Part shown: positions 1 to 14,513 of the stretch, piece by piece
How positions within the stretch are numbered: the first letter of the stretch is position 1
Layout: every line of letters begins with the position of its first letter
DNA from: DATKIY01 sp963726755
Lineage (GTDB): Bacteria; Actinomycetota; Actinomycetes; JAHEKZ01
Assembly: GCA_963726755.1 (NCBI GenBank)
Contig: CAVSDB010000001.1
Coordinates: 1,116,001 to 1,180,000, forward strand
Direction of reading: 5' to 3'
DNA length: 64,000 nucleotides
Translations under genes and position numbers: made by a program
The notes under the pieces: generated by a model
What the model saw: only the letters and a program-made list of their open reading frames with translations
Databases searched by the model: none
What the model was told of the DNA's origin: nothing

Positions 1-530
1 AGAGAGTCGACTCTGACGGATGCATGTCGACGAATGACACGGTGCTGCTCCTGGCCAGCGGGGCGTCTGAGACCACTGCGCCCGACGACGTGCTGGGTTC
101 GGCGGTGTTGGACGTAGCGTCGCAATTGTCGCGGCAGTTGGTTGCTGACGCGGAGGGTGCTTCGAAAGACATCAGCGTCGAAGTCATAGGTGCCAGTACT
201 ACCGAGGACGCGTTGGTTGTCGGTCGCGCGGTCGCGCGGAGCAACCTGTTCAAGTGCGCAGTGCATGGTGAAGACCCGAATTGGGGCCGGGTGCTCTCGG
301 CTGTGGGAACGACATCGGCTGAATTCGATCCCAATGAACTCGCCGTTGCCATGAATGGCATTTGGGTAGCTCGCGACGGGGCCGCGTCGCAAGATCGGGC
401 GCTGGTTGACCTGTCGGGTCGTGACGTAAGTGTGGTGATCGACCTTGGCGCGGGAATCGCCACCGCAACGGTTTGGACGAACGACCTAACTGCGGCATAC
501 GTCCACGAGAACTCGGCGTACTCCTCATGA
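1..530 (+). CDS. argJ: Glutamate N-acetyltransferase ArgJ, C-terminal part (5' end outside window)
   Basis: ArgJ moves the acetyl group from N-acetylornithine to glutamate, the cyclic step of arginine synthesis. The reading frame is open to the left edge. It begins with the DGCMSTNDTV stretch, which in this family lies just before and within the beta chain of the self-cleaving precursor, and it keeps the GEDPNWGRV segment. The cleavage-site threonine (ATM motif) lies upstream and is not visible. About 176 codons remain. The stop overlaps the argB start as ATGA, so it is the first visible gene of the arg operon. Confidence 0.95.
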   Translation, partial: RVDSDGCMSTNDTVLLLASGASETTAPDDVLGSAVLDVASQLSRQLVADAEGASKDISVEVIGASTTEDALVVGRAVARSNLFKCAVHGEDPNWGRVLSAVGTTSAEFDPNELAVAMNGIWVARDGAASQDRALVDLSGRDVSVVIDLGAGIATATVWTNDLTAAYVHENSAYSS

Positions 531-1405
531 GTCGGGGGAGGCAAGACGCGGCGATCAAGGCGGGTGTGCTGACCGAGGCGTTGCCGTGGCTTGAAGAATT
601 CGAGGGTGCGACCGTCGTCGTTAAGTACGGCGGTAACGCCATGACTGACGATTCCCTCAGGCGTTCTTTCGCTGAAGATGTGGTCTTTCTTCGGCGCGCT
701 GGGCTGCGGCCGGTGGTGGTTCACGGCGGCGGACCGCAGATTTCGTCGATGCTCGATCGCCTGGGTATCGAAACTGAATTCCGTGGCGGCCTACGGGTGA
801 CGACGCCAGAGGCCATGGATGTCGTTCGGATGGTGCTGACGGGCCAAGTTCAGCGCGAAGTCGTCGGGTTGATTAACGAGCACGGCCCCTTAGCAGTGGG
901 CCTGTCGGGGGAGGACGCGCAACTTTTCCATGCCGTCCGCCGAACGACACTGGTCGAGGGGTCGTCAGTAGATATTGGCCAGGTCGGCGAGATCGACCGA
1001 GTGGACGCATCATTTGTCCAGACGGTGCTTGACGATGGTCTGATCCCCGTGGTTTCGAGTATTGCCCGAGGTGACGATGGTGAGGTCTTCAACGTCAATG
1101 CAGATTCAGCCGCGGCTGCGATCGCAGTTGCTCTGGAGGCGTGCAAACTGGTGATCCTTACTGACGTCGCCGGCCTCTACCGAAACTGGCCGGACACCAG
1201 TGAGGTGATCAGCGAGTTGACAACGCAATCACTGCGTGAGCTGTTGCCGTCCCTGGACACCGGCATGGCCCCCAAGATGGAGGCCTGTCTGCGAGCGGTG
1301 GAGCAGGGGGTCGCCAAGGCACACGTACTCGATGGCCGAACGCCGCATGCCCTGCTTCTCGAAGTCTTCACCGACGAGGGCATCGGAACACAGGTGGCGC
1401 TATGA
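527..1405 (+). CDS. argB: Acetylglutamate kinase
   Basis: Phosphorylates N-acetylglutamate in the second step of arginine synthesis. The 292-residue length is normal. The phosphate-binding VVVKYGGNAM segment lies near residue 26, HGGGPQI near residue 62, and the late FNVNADSAAAAIA segment of the amino-acid kinase fold is present. I chose the ATG at 527 because it makes an ATGA overlap with argJ; a longer frame from 473 would run through argJ. The gene ends in an ATGA overlap with argR. In most actinobacteria argD and argF follow argB; here they do not. Confidence 0.97.
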   Translation: MSRGRQDAAIKAGVLTEALPWLEEFEGATVVVKYGGNAMTDDSLRRSFAEDVVFLRRAGLRPVVVHGGGPQISSMLDRLGIETEFRGGLRVTTPEAMDVVRMVLTGQVQREVVGLINEHGPLAVGLSGEDAQLFHAVRRTTLVEGSSVDIGQVGEIDRVDASFVQTVLDDGLIPVVSSIARGDDGEVFNVNADSAAAAIAVALEACKLVILTDVAGLYRNWPDTSEVISELTTQSLRELLPSLDTGMAPKMEACLRAVEQGVAKAHVLDGRTPHALLLEVFTDEGIGTQVAL

Positions 1406-1932
1406 CCGTTCCCAAGACCAAGGCCGCTCGCCAGCAGCGAATCGTCGATCTGCTGTCCAGAGTCCCCGTCCGTTCACAGGCGCACCTCGCCGACCTGTTG
1501 TTGTCAGACGGTGTGGCTGTCACGCAGGCGACGTTGTCACGCGATCTGGACGAACTGTCTGCCGTTCGCGTGCGTACGAGTGAAGGACAACTTGTGTACG
1601 CGGTCCCAGCAGAAGGCGGGGAAGCATCATTGCAGGCCGCACCGGAGGAACACGCCACCCTTGAGCGGTTGGCACGTCGGTTGGGCGAACTGCTGGTGTC
1701 AGCCGATGCGTCGGCGAACCTGGTCGTGCTGCGTACGCCCCCCGGTGGGGCTCACTTTCTGGCGTCGGCAATCGACCACAGCTTGCTGACCGATGTCATC
1801 GGCACCATCGCGGGTGACGACACCGTGATGCTCGTGACGCGCGACCCCAAAGGCGGGCGGGCCGTCGCAACCGAACTCTTGAACCAAGCCGAGCAAGCTC
1901 GGACCGCACGACCTCAACACAACTCTCACTAG
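1402..1932 (+). CDS. argR: Arginine repressor ArgR
   Basis: Arginine-responsive regulator of the arg operon. An N-terminal winged helix-turn-helix (about residues 5-70) includes the family stretch VTQATLSRDLDEL. The C-terminal oligomerisation and arginine-binding domain (about 85-160) ends with GTIAGDDTVMLV. The length of 176 residues is typical. It starts in an ATGA overlap with argB and lies 10 bases before argG, so it should be co-transcribed with the genes it controls. Its position directly behind argB is unusual because argD and argF normally intervene. Confidence 0.95.
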   Translation: MTVPKTKAARQQRIVDLLSRVPVRSQAHLADLLLSDGVAVTQATLSRDLDELSAVRVRTSEGQLVYAVPAEGGEASLQAAPEEHATLERLARRLGELLVSADASANLVVLRTPPGGAHFLASAIDHSLLTDVIGTIAGDDTVMLVTRDPKGGRAVATELLNQAEQARTARPQHNSH

Positions 1933-1942
1933 GAGCGTCATC

Positions 1943-3157
1943 GTGAAGGACCGCATTGTTCTTGCCTACTCAGGCGGGCTCGACACCTCCGTAGCGATCG
2001 GTTGGATCGCTGAGGAGACCGGAGCTGAGGTGATCGCCGTCGCGGCGGACGTCGGTCAAGGCGGCGAGGACCTTGAAGCCATTCGCAAGCGCGCGCTGAC
2101 GTGCGGTGCTGCAGAGTCTGTTGTGCTTGATCTCCGCAACGAGTTCGCAGACGAGTTCTGCCTTCCCGCGATGCAGGCGAACGCCCTCTACATGGATCGC
2201 TACCCCTTGGTGTCGGCGTTGTCGCGTCCGGTCATCGTCAAGCACTTGGTATGGGCGGCAAAGGAATACGGCGCGAGCACCGTCGCCCACGGGTGCACAG
2301 GAAAGGGCAACGACCAGGTGCGGTTCGAGGTGGGAATCGGTGCTTTGGACCCGGATCTGGCGGTACTCGCTCCGGTACGTGACTCAGGGATGACGCGTGA
2401 CAAGGCGATCGAGTTTGCCGAAGCCAATAACCTGCCGATCGAGGTCAACAAGAAGTCGCCCTACTCGATCGATCAGAACGTTTGGGGTCGCGCGTGTGAA
2501 ACCGGATTCCTCGAAGACATCTGGAATGGGCCCATCGAGGACGTCTATGGCTATACCGCTGATCCAAGCGTCTCGCGTGAGGCCGACGAGGTAGTGATCA
2601 GTTTCGAGCACGGAGTGCCGTTGGCTATCGACGGTGAGCCGGTCACCATGTTGCAGGCGATCGAACAGCTGAATCGCCGTGCGGGCGCCCAAGGCGTCGG
2701 CCGGATCGACATGGTTGAAGACCGCCTCGTAGGTATCAAGAGCCGAGAGGTGTACGAGGCACCCGGAGCGATCGCGCTGATCACGGCTCACAAAGAATTG
2801 GAAGCCGTCACGATGGAACGTGACCTCGCGCGATTCAAGAGCACCATCGGCCAGCGTTGGGCCGAATTGGTCTACGACGGGTTGTGGTTTTCACCGCTTA
2901 AGCGCTCGATTGATGCCTTCGTCGCGGAGTCGCAGAAGCACGTCACAGGTGACATTCGAATGACGCTTCACGGGGGCTGCGCCACGGTGACCGGCAGGCA
3001 GAGTACTGAGAGTTTGTACGACTTCCACTTGGCGACCTACGACACTGGTGACACCTTCGACCAGAACCTGGCTCGTGGTTTTGTGCAACTGTGGGGGATG
3101 CCTAGTCGCATCGCAGCGCGGCGGGACCAGAGGTCCGAGGAGATCATCGATGAGTAG
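1943..3157 (+). CDS. argG: Argininosuccinate synthase
   Basis: Joins citrulline and aspartate with ATP to give argininosuccinate. The ATP pyrophosphatase P-loop AYSGGLDTS is at residues 8-16, and HGCTGKGNDQVRFE near residue 115 is a family signature. At 404 residues it is full length. The GTG start at 1943 is preceded by AGGAG at 1931-1935. The stop overlaps argH by 8 bases, so translation is probably coupled. The frame is intact. Confidence 0.97.
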   Translation: MKDRIVLAYSGGLDTSVAIGWIAEETGAEVIAVAADVGQGGEDLEAIRKRALTCGAAESVVLDLRNEFADEFCLPAMQANALYMDRYPLVSALSRPVIVKHLVWAAKEYGASTVAHGCTGKGNDQVRFEVGIGALDPDLAVLAPVRDSGMTRDKAIEFAEANNLPIEVNKKSPYSIDQNVWGRACETGFLEDIWNGPIEDVYGYTADPSVSREADEVVISFEHGVPLAIDGEPVTMLQAIEQLNRRAGAQGVGRIDMVEDRLVGIKSREVYEAPGAIALITAHKELEAVTMERDLARFKSTIGQRWAELVYDGLWFSPLKRSIDAFVAESQKHVTGDIRMTLHGGCATVTGRQSTESLYDFHLATYDTGDTFDQNLARGFVQLWGMPSRIAARRDQRSEEIIDE

Positions 3158-4609
3158 CGAGGGGTCAGATAGTCCTGATCCCCTCCGGCTTTGGGGTGGC
3201 GCATTTGCCAGCGGTCCGTCAGATGCCCTGCAGGCGTTGAGCGTCAGTGTTCACTTCGATTGGCGTCTAGTTCCGTACGACTTACAGGGGTCTCGATCGC
3301 ATGCCCGCGTCCTGCACCGTTCAGGTCTGCTGACCGAAGAAGAACTGCAGCAGATGCTCGGGGCTATTGATGCCCTTGAGGCAGCTGCCCTCAGCGGAGT
3401 CTTCCAACCGACGGTTGCAGACGAAGACGTTCACACCGCTCTCGAACGGGGTTTGGTCGAACGCCTTGGCCCACTAGGTGGCAAATTGCGCGCCGGTCGT
3501 AGCCGTAACGACCAGATCGCCACTGATCTGCGGCTCTACCTTCGTGATCAGGCCAGGCTTCTCGCCGGCCAGATCGCCAATCTGCAACAGGCCATTGCTG
3601 AACAAGCGGCGCTGCACATTGAGACGGCCGCGCCAGGCTTCACGCATCTGCAGCATGCCCAGCCCGTCTCGTTCGCTCACGAATTGCTGAAGCACGTGCA
3701 TGCGCTAACACGAGATGCTGGCCGACTGCGTGACTGGGACAAACGCGCTGCCCAGTCACCACTAGGGGCCGGGGCACTCGCCGGTTCCTCACTGCCATTG
3801 GACCCGCAGGCGACGGCGCTCGAACTTGGCTTCGACCAAGCGTGTGCCAACTCCATTGATGCGGTCAGCGATCGTGATTTTGTCGCGGAGTTCCTGTTCG
3901 TTTGCGCGTTGTTGGGCGTTCACCTTTCGCGGCTTGGCGAGGAGGTCGCGCTTTGGACATCAAAGGAATTCTCGTGGGCCAAGCTTGACGACGCCTATGC
4001 CACGGGCTCGTCGATCATGCCGCAGAAGAAGAATCCCGATATCGCAGAACTCGCACGCGGAAAGTCGGGACGGCTCATCGGACATCTGACTGGCCTGTTG
4101 GTGACCCTGAAGGGCTTGCCATTCGCGTACAACCGCGACTTGCAAGAGGACAAAGAGCCAGCGTTCGACGCGATCGACACGTTGTTGTTAGTCCTGCCAG
4201 CGGTGGCGGGAATGGTAGCGACGCTGACGTTCGATACCGGTCGCATGGCGGCAGCAGCGCCAGACGGTCACGCGCTAGCCACCGATGTTGCCGAATGGTT
4301 GGTACGTCAAGGAGTCCCGTTCCGTGACGCACATGAAATCGCCGGAACCTGTGTTCGACGTTGCGATGAACGCGGAATTCAGTTGTGGGAGCTCTCGGAC
4401 ATCGAGTTGACCGACATTTCTGAACACCTGCAGCCAGACGTCAGGACAGTGCTGAGTGTGCAGGGGAGCCCTAAACGCAAGGTCTGCGTTCGGGGGAACT
4501 GCACCCGCTCGAGTCACGCGAACAACTCGAGCAGGTCACCGACGACATCGTTACGGTGCGAGCATGGGCGAGCGCAGATCGACTCAACCAGGCGAGGACC
4601 GGTATTTGA
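3150..4609 (+). CDS. argH: Argininosuccinate lyase (two frameshifts near the 3' end)
   Basis: Splits argininosuccinate into arginine and fumarate. The fumarase/aspartase-superfamily signature GSSIMPQKKNPD is near residue 288, and LRAGRSRNDQ near residue 111 is the other conserved block. I chose the ATG at 3150, just before the argG stop. The frame goes wrong near 4470 and again near 4516. Dropping one base at each place restores the expected tail (GSLNARSAFGGTAPARV, then REQLEQV) and a TGA at 4607-4609. Without correction, the frame would run into unrelated sequence to 4640. Its end overlaps the next gene, mpg. Confidence 0.93.
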
Positions 4610-5211
4610 GGCGCGATTTCTTCGCACGCCCTTCACTTGAAGTGGCACCTGAACTCTTGGGTTGTGTGTTGACACACGAATCCGAGTTTGGAGCGGTTGC
4701 CATCCGCATCACGGAGGTCGAGGCGTACGCCGGGGTCGGTGAAGATGCGGCATCCCACACTTTTCGCGGACGTACCAAGCGAAACCAGGTGATGTTCGGT
4801 GACCCCGGAGTGCTCTATGTGTATTTCACCTATGGCATGCACTGGTGCGCGAACATCGTGTGCCAGCCGCCGGGTAGGCCATCGGCCGTTCTGCTGCGTG
4901 CCGGCGAGATCGTCGAAGGAATCGAACTGGCCCGCGATCGGAGACCGACGTCTCGTCGGGACTCCGATCTGGCGTCCGGCCCCGCACGGTTGACGCGCGC
5001 TCTTGCCGTTGACGGCGGACACAACGGAATCGACGTCCTCGATCCGGAAGGTCCCTTCCGTCTGGTTGAGCGTGACCAGGCCGCAACTGTGAGCGTCGGT
5101 CCGAGGGTGGGGATCACGGGGGAGAGCGAGGACTGGCCGTGGCGCTTTTGGGTGGCAGACGATGCCACCGTGAGTCGCTGGCGGCCGGGGAAGCAACGTG
5201 CGTCAAGATAA
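4564..5211 (+). CDS. mpg: 3-methyladenine DNA glycosylase (AAG/MPG type)
   Basis: Excises alkylated purines, the first step of base excision repair. The AAG-fold features seen are FFARPSLEVAPELLG near the N-terminus, ITEVEAYAG with the catalytic-region glutamate, and YVYFTYGMHWCANIV. The length of 215 residues fits the short bacterial family. The ATG at 4564 lies inside the corrected end of argH. A TTG at 4606, overlapping the argH stop as TTGA, would remove 14 residues and cannot be excluded. The 3' end overlaps tyrS by 14 bases. AAG next to argH and tyrS is a common actinobacterial order. Confidence 0.9.
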   Translation: MGERRSTQPGEDRYLRRDFFARPSLEVAPELLGCVLTHESEFGAVAIRITEVEAYAGVGEDAASHTFRGRTKRNQVMFGDPGVLYVYFTYGMHWCANIVCQPPGRPSAVLLRAGEIVEGIELARDRRPTSRRDSDLASGPARLTRALAVDGGHNGIDVLDPEGPFRLVERDQAATVSVGPRVGITGESEDWPWRFWVADDATVSRWRPGKQRASR

Positions 5212-6485
5212 GCCGGTGGACCTGGACATCATCGAAGAGTTGGACTGGCGAGGGCTGCTCGCACAGAGCACCGACCTAGGTGCCCTGTCCGACCACCTCA
5301 AGACCGGCTCACGCAGCCTTTACTGCGGGTTCGACCCAACTGCTCCCAGTCTCCACTTGGGAAATCTCCTGCAGATATTGACATTGCGGCGATTTCAACT
5401 GGCGGGACATCGACCTATTGGACTGGTCGGGGGCGCCACTGGCCTGATCGGCGATCCCAAGATGGAGGGGGAACGGACGCTCAATGACGTGGACATTGTC
5501 GAGTCGTGGCTGGTCAGAATTCGCGAGCAGGTCGAGCGATTCCTGGACTTCGATGACGGTCCATACCAAGCGCGCCTGGCCAACAACATGGACTGGACAC
5601 AAGGTTTGTCGACCATTGAATTCTTGCGTGACGTCGGCAAGCACTTCAGCGTTAATCGAATGCTCGACCGCGAGGCGGTCGCAGCGCGTCTTGCTGGTCC
5701 CGGAATCAGTTACACCGAGTTCAGCTACCAGCTGCTCCAGTCGTACGACTTCCTTGAGCTCTACCGACGCCACGACTGCACACTTCAAACCGGCGGCTCT
5801 GACCAATGGGGGAACATCGTTGCTGGCGTTGACTTGATTCGGCGTGCCATCGGTGGTCACGCGCACGCGATGACCACACCACTGCTGCTTAAGTCGGACG
5901 GCTCCAAGTTTGGAAAGACCGAAACCGGAACGATCTGGCTCGACCCTGCACTCACCTCGCCCTACGCCTTCTACCAGTTCTGGATCAACACCGAAGACGC
6001 AACCGTCGGAACCTTGTTGCGCACCCTGACGTTCAGGTCACGTGAGACAGATCGAAGACCTAGAGAAGGCGACGATCGAGGAGCCCCATGCACGGCTTGG
6101 GCAGCGGGCGCTCGCGCAGGACCTGACATCGATGGTTCACGGCTCCGACGAGACATCAGCTGTTGAGTTGGCGAGCAAGGCGTTGTTCGGTCAAGGAGAT
6201 CTGGCAGCGCTACCTGCGGCGACACTTGGTGCAGCGCTTCGCGAAGCACCACACGTCCAAGTGCCAGCCGGACCGCTGCCGTCACTGGTGGATCTGTTCG
6301 CCGCAACCGAGTTGGTAGCCAGCAAGTCCGCCGCGCGGCGTGCCATCAATGAAGGCGGCGCGTACCTCAACAACGTGCGAATTACTGATCCGGAGGCGGT
6401 GCCAGGAGAGGCCGACCTGATTCAAGGTCGCTGGTTGGTCCTGCGACGTGGCAAGCGATCCCTTGCCGGAGTCGAAGTCGTCTAA
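5198..6485 (+). CDS. tyrS: Tyrosyl-tRNA synthetase (frameshift near 6047)
   Basis: Charges tRNA-Tyr. It is a class I synthetase with the HIGH-like HLGN motif near residue 50 and the KMSKS-like SKFGKT near residue 233, plus QTGGSDQWGNI for the active site and a C-terminal S4-like RNA-binding domain (SKSAARRAINEGG). The frame breaks near 6047; removing one base restores SREQIEDLEKAT and a normal length of about 428 residues. GTG start at 5198, inside the end of mpg. It is the last gene before the rRNA leader. Confidence 0.93.
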
Positions 6486-6671
6486 CCCACCACAGCCGAT
6501 CACGCTTCAACGCCGGGGATTCCGCCAATGTCGCCGGGCGGTGCTAGTGTCTGCAGCCCGAGCCGATGGATCACCGACTCGGGTTGTGACCTGATAGCGT
6601 CTGCCGCGCACTCGAACCAAGGTGTCCGCCAGACCGCTTGGAACAACGCAAGAGGCAGCTGGCAGCCCGAT

Positions 6672-6700
6672 TTGGAGTCGACTGTCAGGCCTGGTAACCT
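6672..6700 (+). promoter_or_regulatory. Candidate rRNA operon promoter
   Basis: TTGGAG (6672-6677) and TAACCT (6695-6700) are separated by 17 bases, a fair sigma-70-type match. The site is the best one I see in the 6486-6750 gap and lies upstream of the boxA-like site. The rest of 6486-6670 holds no gene I can support. The -35 box is only a partial match, so this is an inference. Confidence 0.4.
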
Positions 6701-6754
6701 TGCCGGGTTGCCCTGAAAACGGCCGGAGACGGCCTGATTCAGTGCGCGTCCGAA

Positions 6755-6776
6755 CCTTGAGAACTCAACAGCGTGC
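6755..6776 (+). promoter_or_regulatory. boxA-like antitermination site in the 16S leader
   Basis: The stretch TTGAGAACTCAACAGCGTGC is a typical actinobacterial rRNA leader element, and a related TTGAGAACTGCACAG occurs before the 23S gene at about 8802. By analogy with known leaders it would load the Nus antitermination complex. A small hairpin (GGCCG/CGGCC, 6721-6734) precedes it. Confidence 0.6.
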
Positions 6777-6799
6777 TAAACAACGATGCCAAGCATTAA

Positions 6800-6864
6800 C
6801 CCCTATGCGCATCGACGTCCGTTTCGGTACCCCGTCGCGGACGAATTGCATAGGGGCATTTTTT
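6800..6864 (+). terminator. Intrinsic-terminator-like hairpin between boxA and 16S
   Basis: CCCCTATGC (6800-6808) pairs perfectly with GCATAGGGG (6848-6856). An inner CGTCCG/CGGACG stem follows, and CA plus six T residues (6859-6864) comes straight after the outer stem. This looks like an intrinsic terminator placed inside the rRNA leader, about 70 bases before 16S. It may act as an attenuator overcome by antitermination, or as an RNA processing hairpin. Two more hairpins follow: GGTCACAC/GTGTGACC (6871-6898) and the UUCG-capped GCCTC/GAGGC (6909-6922). Confidence 0.5.
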
Positions 6865-6934
6865 GAGAACCGGTCACACGACCTCGCCGTTGTGTGACCA
6901 GGGATCATGCCTCTTCGGAGGCAAACTCAAAGTT

Positions 6935-11962
<5,028 letters not shown>

Positions 11963-12067
11963 CTCTCTACATTTTGTAGAACCAAGATTTGTGTATTCGC
12001 GTCCACTGTGCGGTTCCCGAGTTACGGTCGGGACCGCGATTAATTCGCATGACCATAACTCCATAGA

Positions 12068-12185
12068 GTTTCGGCGGTCATGGCGAAGGGGAAACGCCCG
12101 GCTCCATTCCGAACCCGGAAGCTAAGCCCTTCAGCGCCGATGGTACTGCGTGGGAGACTGCGTGGGAGAGTAGGACGCCGCCGGA
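12068..12185 (+). rRNA. rrf: 5S ribosomal RNA
   Basis: About 118 bases running from GTTTCGGCGGTCATGGCG to GACGCCGCCGGA. The conserved CCATTCCGAACCCGGAAGCT loop region lies at about 12103. It is the last gene of the rrn operon and a strong terminator follows directly. The helix IV region repeats CTGCGTGGGAGA almost exactly (about 12146-12170); this may be natural base pairing sequence or a small assembly error. Confidence 0.95.
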
Positions 12186-12193
12186 CATACTTT

Positions 12194-12232
12194 CGATAGG
12201 GGCCACCATTACGGTGGCCCCTATCGCTTGTT
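12194..12232 (+). terminator. Intrinsic terminator of the rRNA operon
   Basis: A perfect 14-bp stem (12194-12207 with 12213-12226: CGATAGGGGCCACC and its complement), a 5-base loop ATTAC, then CTTGTTCT. It sits 9 bases after 5S, where an rrn operon should end. Confidence 0.85.
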
Positions 12233-12295
12233 CTGGTGTGGTTTTTCTGCTGACTGCAAATTCAGACTGTTGACATCTTGAGACTGGGAGCGCAC

Positions 12296-13363
12296 ATGGC
12301 TCAACCGCCAAAGCGCGATTCCGGACGCGATGCTGGCCGCTCGCGCAAACCCAGTCAGAGCGCGAGCCGTGGCTCGACGCGAGACTCCACGCGCGGCTCA
12401 GCCCGGAGTTCGAGCCGACCGCCATCGACGACTCGACCGGCAGGTGAGCCGATCCGCACTCCAGCCCCCAGAGACCCTGAGTTGCCTGGTGACATCAGTT
12501 GGCAGGACCTCGACGGCAAGGCTCGTCAGGAACTGCGGAGTCTGCCCAAGGAACTCGCGGAACGAGTCGGCGCTCAACTTGCGGCGGCGGGCATCACCGT
12601 CGACGACGACCCTGAAGCCGCGCTAGCCCACGCTCGTTGTGCGCGGAGGCTCGCCTCGCGGGTCGCCATCACGCGAGAGGCCTTGGCACTTACCGCGTAC
12701 GCCGCTGGCAAGTTTGACCTGGCGCTCGGCGAGTTTCGCACGTATCGCCGAATGAGCGGCGACGAGCAGCATTTGCCACTGATGGTCGACTGCGAACGTG
12801 CGCTGGGTCGCCCAGAGCGTGCGCTGGATCTGGCGGCGTCGCCATCAGCCAAGGAATTGGACGCCCTCGGTCAGCGTGAACTTCGGATCGTCGTTGCTGG
12901 CGCTCGGCGCGACCTGGGTCAGCCGGAGGCCGCCGTGCTGCTGCTCGAGAGTGATCGCGGGCTGGAGTCCGCAGCCACCGACAGTTCCTTGGTCCGGCTG
13001 CGCTACGCGTACGCGGATGCGCTGCGAGAACTCGGACGCGACCAGGAGGCACGGGCGTGGTTTGCCCGAGTCACTGCAGAAGACACCGAGCAACTCACCG
13101 ACGCGGCAGAGGTGTTGCCGACCCTCGGCGACGGCTTAGAGCGGATCGGCCGCCGAGCGTTCGCGGTCCCACTCCTTGCCGGTGTCCTTGTCGACCAACT
13201 CGGCATCTCCATCGAGCACGTTCTCAGGCTGGTAGCGCGGAGGTACGCCAGTGGCCGAGGCCCACACCACCCGCCACAGCGGCACGTCTTTCGGCTTGTT
13301 GGGGGAGTGCTGGAAGCCGTGGGTGCTTCGGACCAAGGCCCAGATCATCGGACCGATGACTAA
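12296..13363 (+). CDS. Tetratricopeptide-repeat protein (actinobacterial tyrS/rrn neighbour)
   Basis: No enzymatic motif is seen. After a basic, Ser/Arg-rich, probably disordered N-terminus (residues 1-55), alpha-helical TPR-like repeats run to about residue 280 (EAALAHARCARRLASR, EALALTAYAAGKFDLALGEF, RLRYAYADALRELGRDQEA). Homologues of this shape stand between tyrS and tlyA in many actinobacteria. The ATG at 12296 has GGGAG upstream. The last 75 or so residues lie antisense over the 3' end of the permease gene and look unnatural. The true stop is probably near 13137, with another indel hiding it. Confidence 0.75.
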   Translation: MAQPPKRDSGRDAGRSRKPSQSASRGSTRDSTRGSARSSSRPPSTTRPAGEPIRTPAPRDPELPGDISWQDLDGKARQELRSLPKELAERVGAQLAAAGITVDDDPEAALAHARCARRLASRVAITREALALTAYAAGKFDLALGEFRTYRRMSGDEQHLPLMVDCERALGRPERALDLAASPSAKELDALGQRELRIVVAGARRDLGQPEAAVLLLESDRGLESAATDSSLVRLRYAYADALRELGRDQEARAWFARVTAEDTEQLTDAAEVLPTLGDGLERIGRRAFAVPLLAGVLVDQLGISIEHVLRLVARRYASGRGPHHPPQRHVFRLVGGVLEAVGASDQGPDHRTDD

Positions 13364-14243
13364 CGAGCGCCAGCACGGCAAAGCCGACGGCCACAGGCTG
13401 CACGCCGACAAGTTTCAAACCGCTGGCGAACAACACCACGACTAGGGCTCGGCGAATAATGCCGGCCTGACCGCGAGACGACACGCGCGCACCCAGATAC
13501 ACACCAGGCAGTGCGCCAATGATCAGCGAGGCCGCGAGGTCGAAATGGAACTCGCCGCGGATGATGTAGGTCAGCGCGGCGGCACCGACAAGCGGAACTG
13601 CTTGGACGAGGTCGGTGCCGACCAAGCTGCCGGCCCGAAGCTTGGGGTAGAGCAACAGCAGTCCGACGATGATCAGCGATCCAGAGCCCACCGAGGTCAT
13701 GCCTACGACGACACCGCCGATTACGCCGATGATCAGCGTCGGGAGCGGCCGTACCTTGATCCCGAAAACCGAGACACTGCTGTCACCGGCCTTTCCAGCA
13801 GCCTGATCGCGGTAGTACTGGCGCAACGACACGATCGCCTTGCCGATCATGGTGCCCACCGAAAGCAGGAGGGCGATTCCCAATGCCAACTTGATGAAGT
13901 CGGCCACCGCGTCGCTGTCGCCGATCGAGGTGATGATGAGAACCCCGATAACGGCAGCAGGCACCGAGCCGATCACCAACCACTTCACCAACTCGAGGTT
14001 GACCGTCTTACGCCGGAGGTGGACCGCAGCTCCCACTGGCTTCATGAACAGCGAGACCACCAGGTCACTGCTGACGGCGGTGACCGGGTCAATTCCGAAG
14101 AAGAGGATGAGGATTGGCGTCATCAGGGCGCCACCACCCATACCGGTGAGTCCCACGACGAAACCCACGAGAACGCCGGCGAGGACGAGGCCCACACCAA
14201 GCGTCATGAAGCCCAAGTTGAGGTCATAGAGCGGATCGGTCAT
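13136..14243 (-). CDS. TauE/SafE (TSUP) family anion permease (frameshift near 13360)
   Basis: An integral membrane protein with about eight hydrophobic helices. The N-terminal LVGFVVGLTGMGGGALMTP and the internal GVVVGMTSVGSGSLIIVG are the two repeated glycine-rich halves typical of TSUP. The family exports sulfite, sulfoacetate or similar organic anions; the substrate here is unknown. The uncorrected frame ends at 13224 with a basic tail. Removing one base near 13360 continues the last helix as IGPMIWALVRSTHG and ends at 13136 with a hydrophilic tail. It converges with the TPR gene and the two 3' ends overlap. Confidence 0.88.
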
Positions 14244-14513
14244 GGTCGCTGTCGTCCTGCCTGTCGGTGCTCCGGGGGCATTCCCCGCTTATCTGGTCGG
14301 GAAACTTTAGCGCACTGTTAAGGGAGAAATGCAAATTCCGACCAAAAGAGGGGGAAAGTCGAATCTGGCGACCGGCCTTCGTCCCCAGATCGGTCTGAGG
14401 GCTGGGTTGTCCACCAAGGGGAGCGAATCGTGCGAGGGGGAGGTAGCGCTCGCCGACCATGGGTCGCGCAGGCATTGCCAATCCCAACGATGGTCTCGAC
14501 GAATGGAGCGCTG

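Noticed and set aside
13545..14321. A 258-codon plus-strand frame opposite the TSUP gene
   Set aside because: Its composition (Asp, His, Arg-rich) is a mirror of hydrophobic codons on the other strand; the permease on the minus strand explains it.
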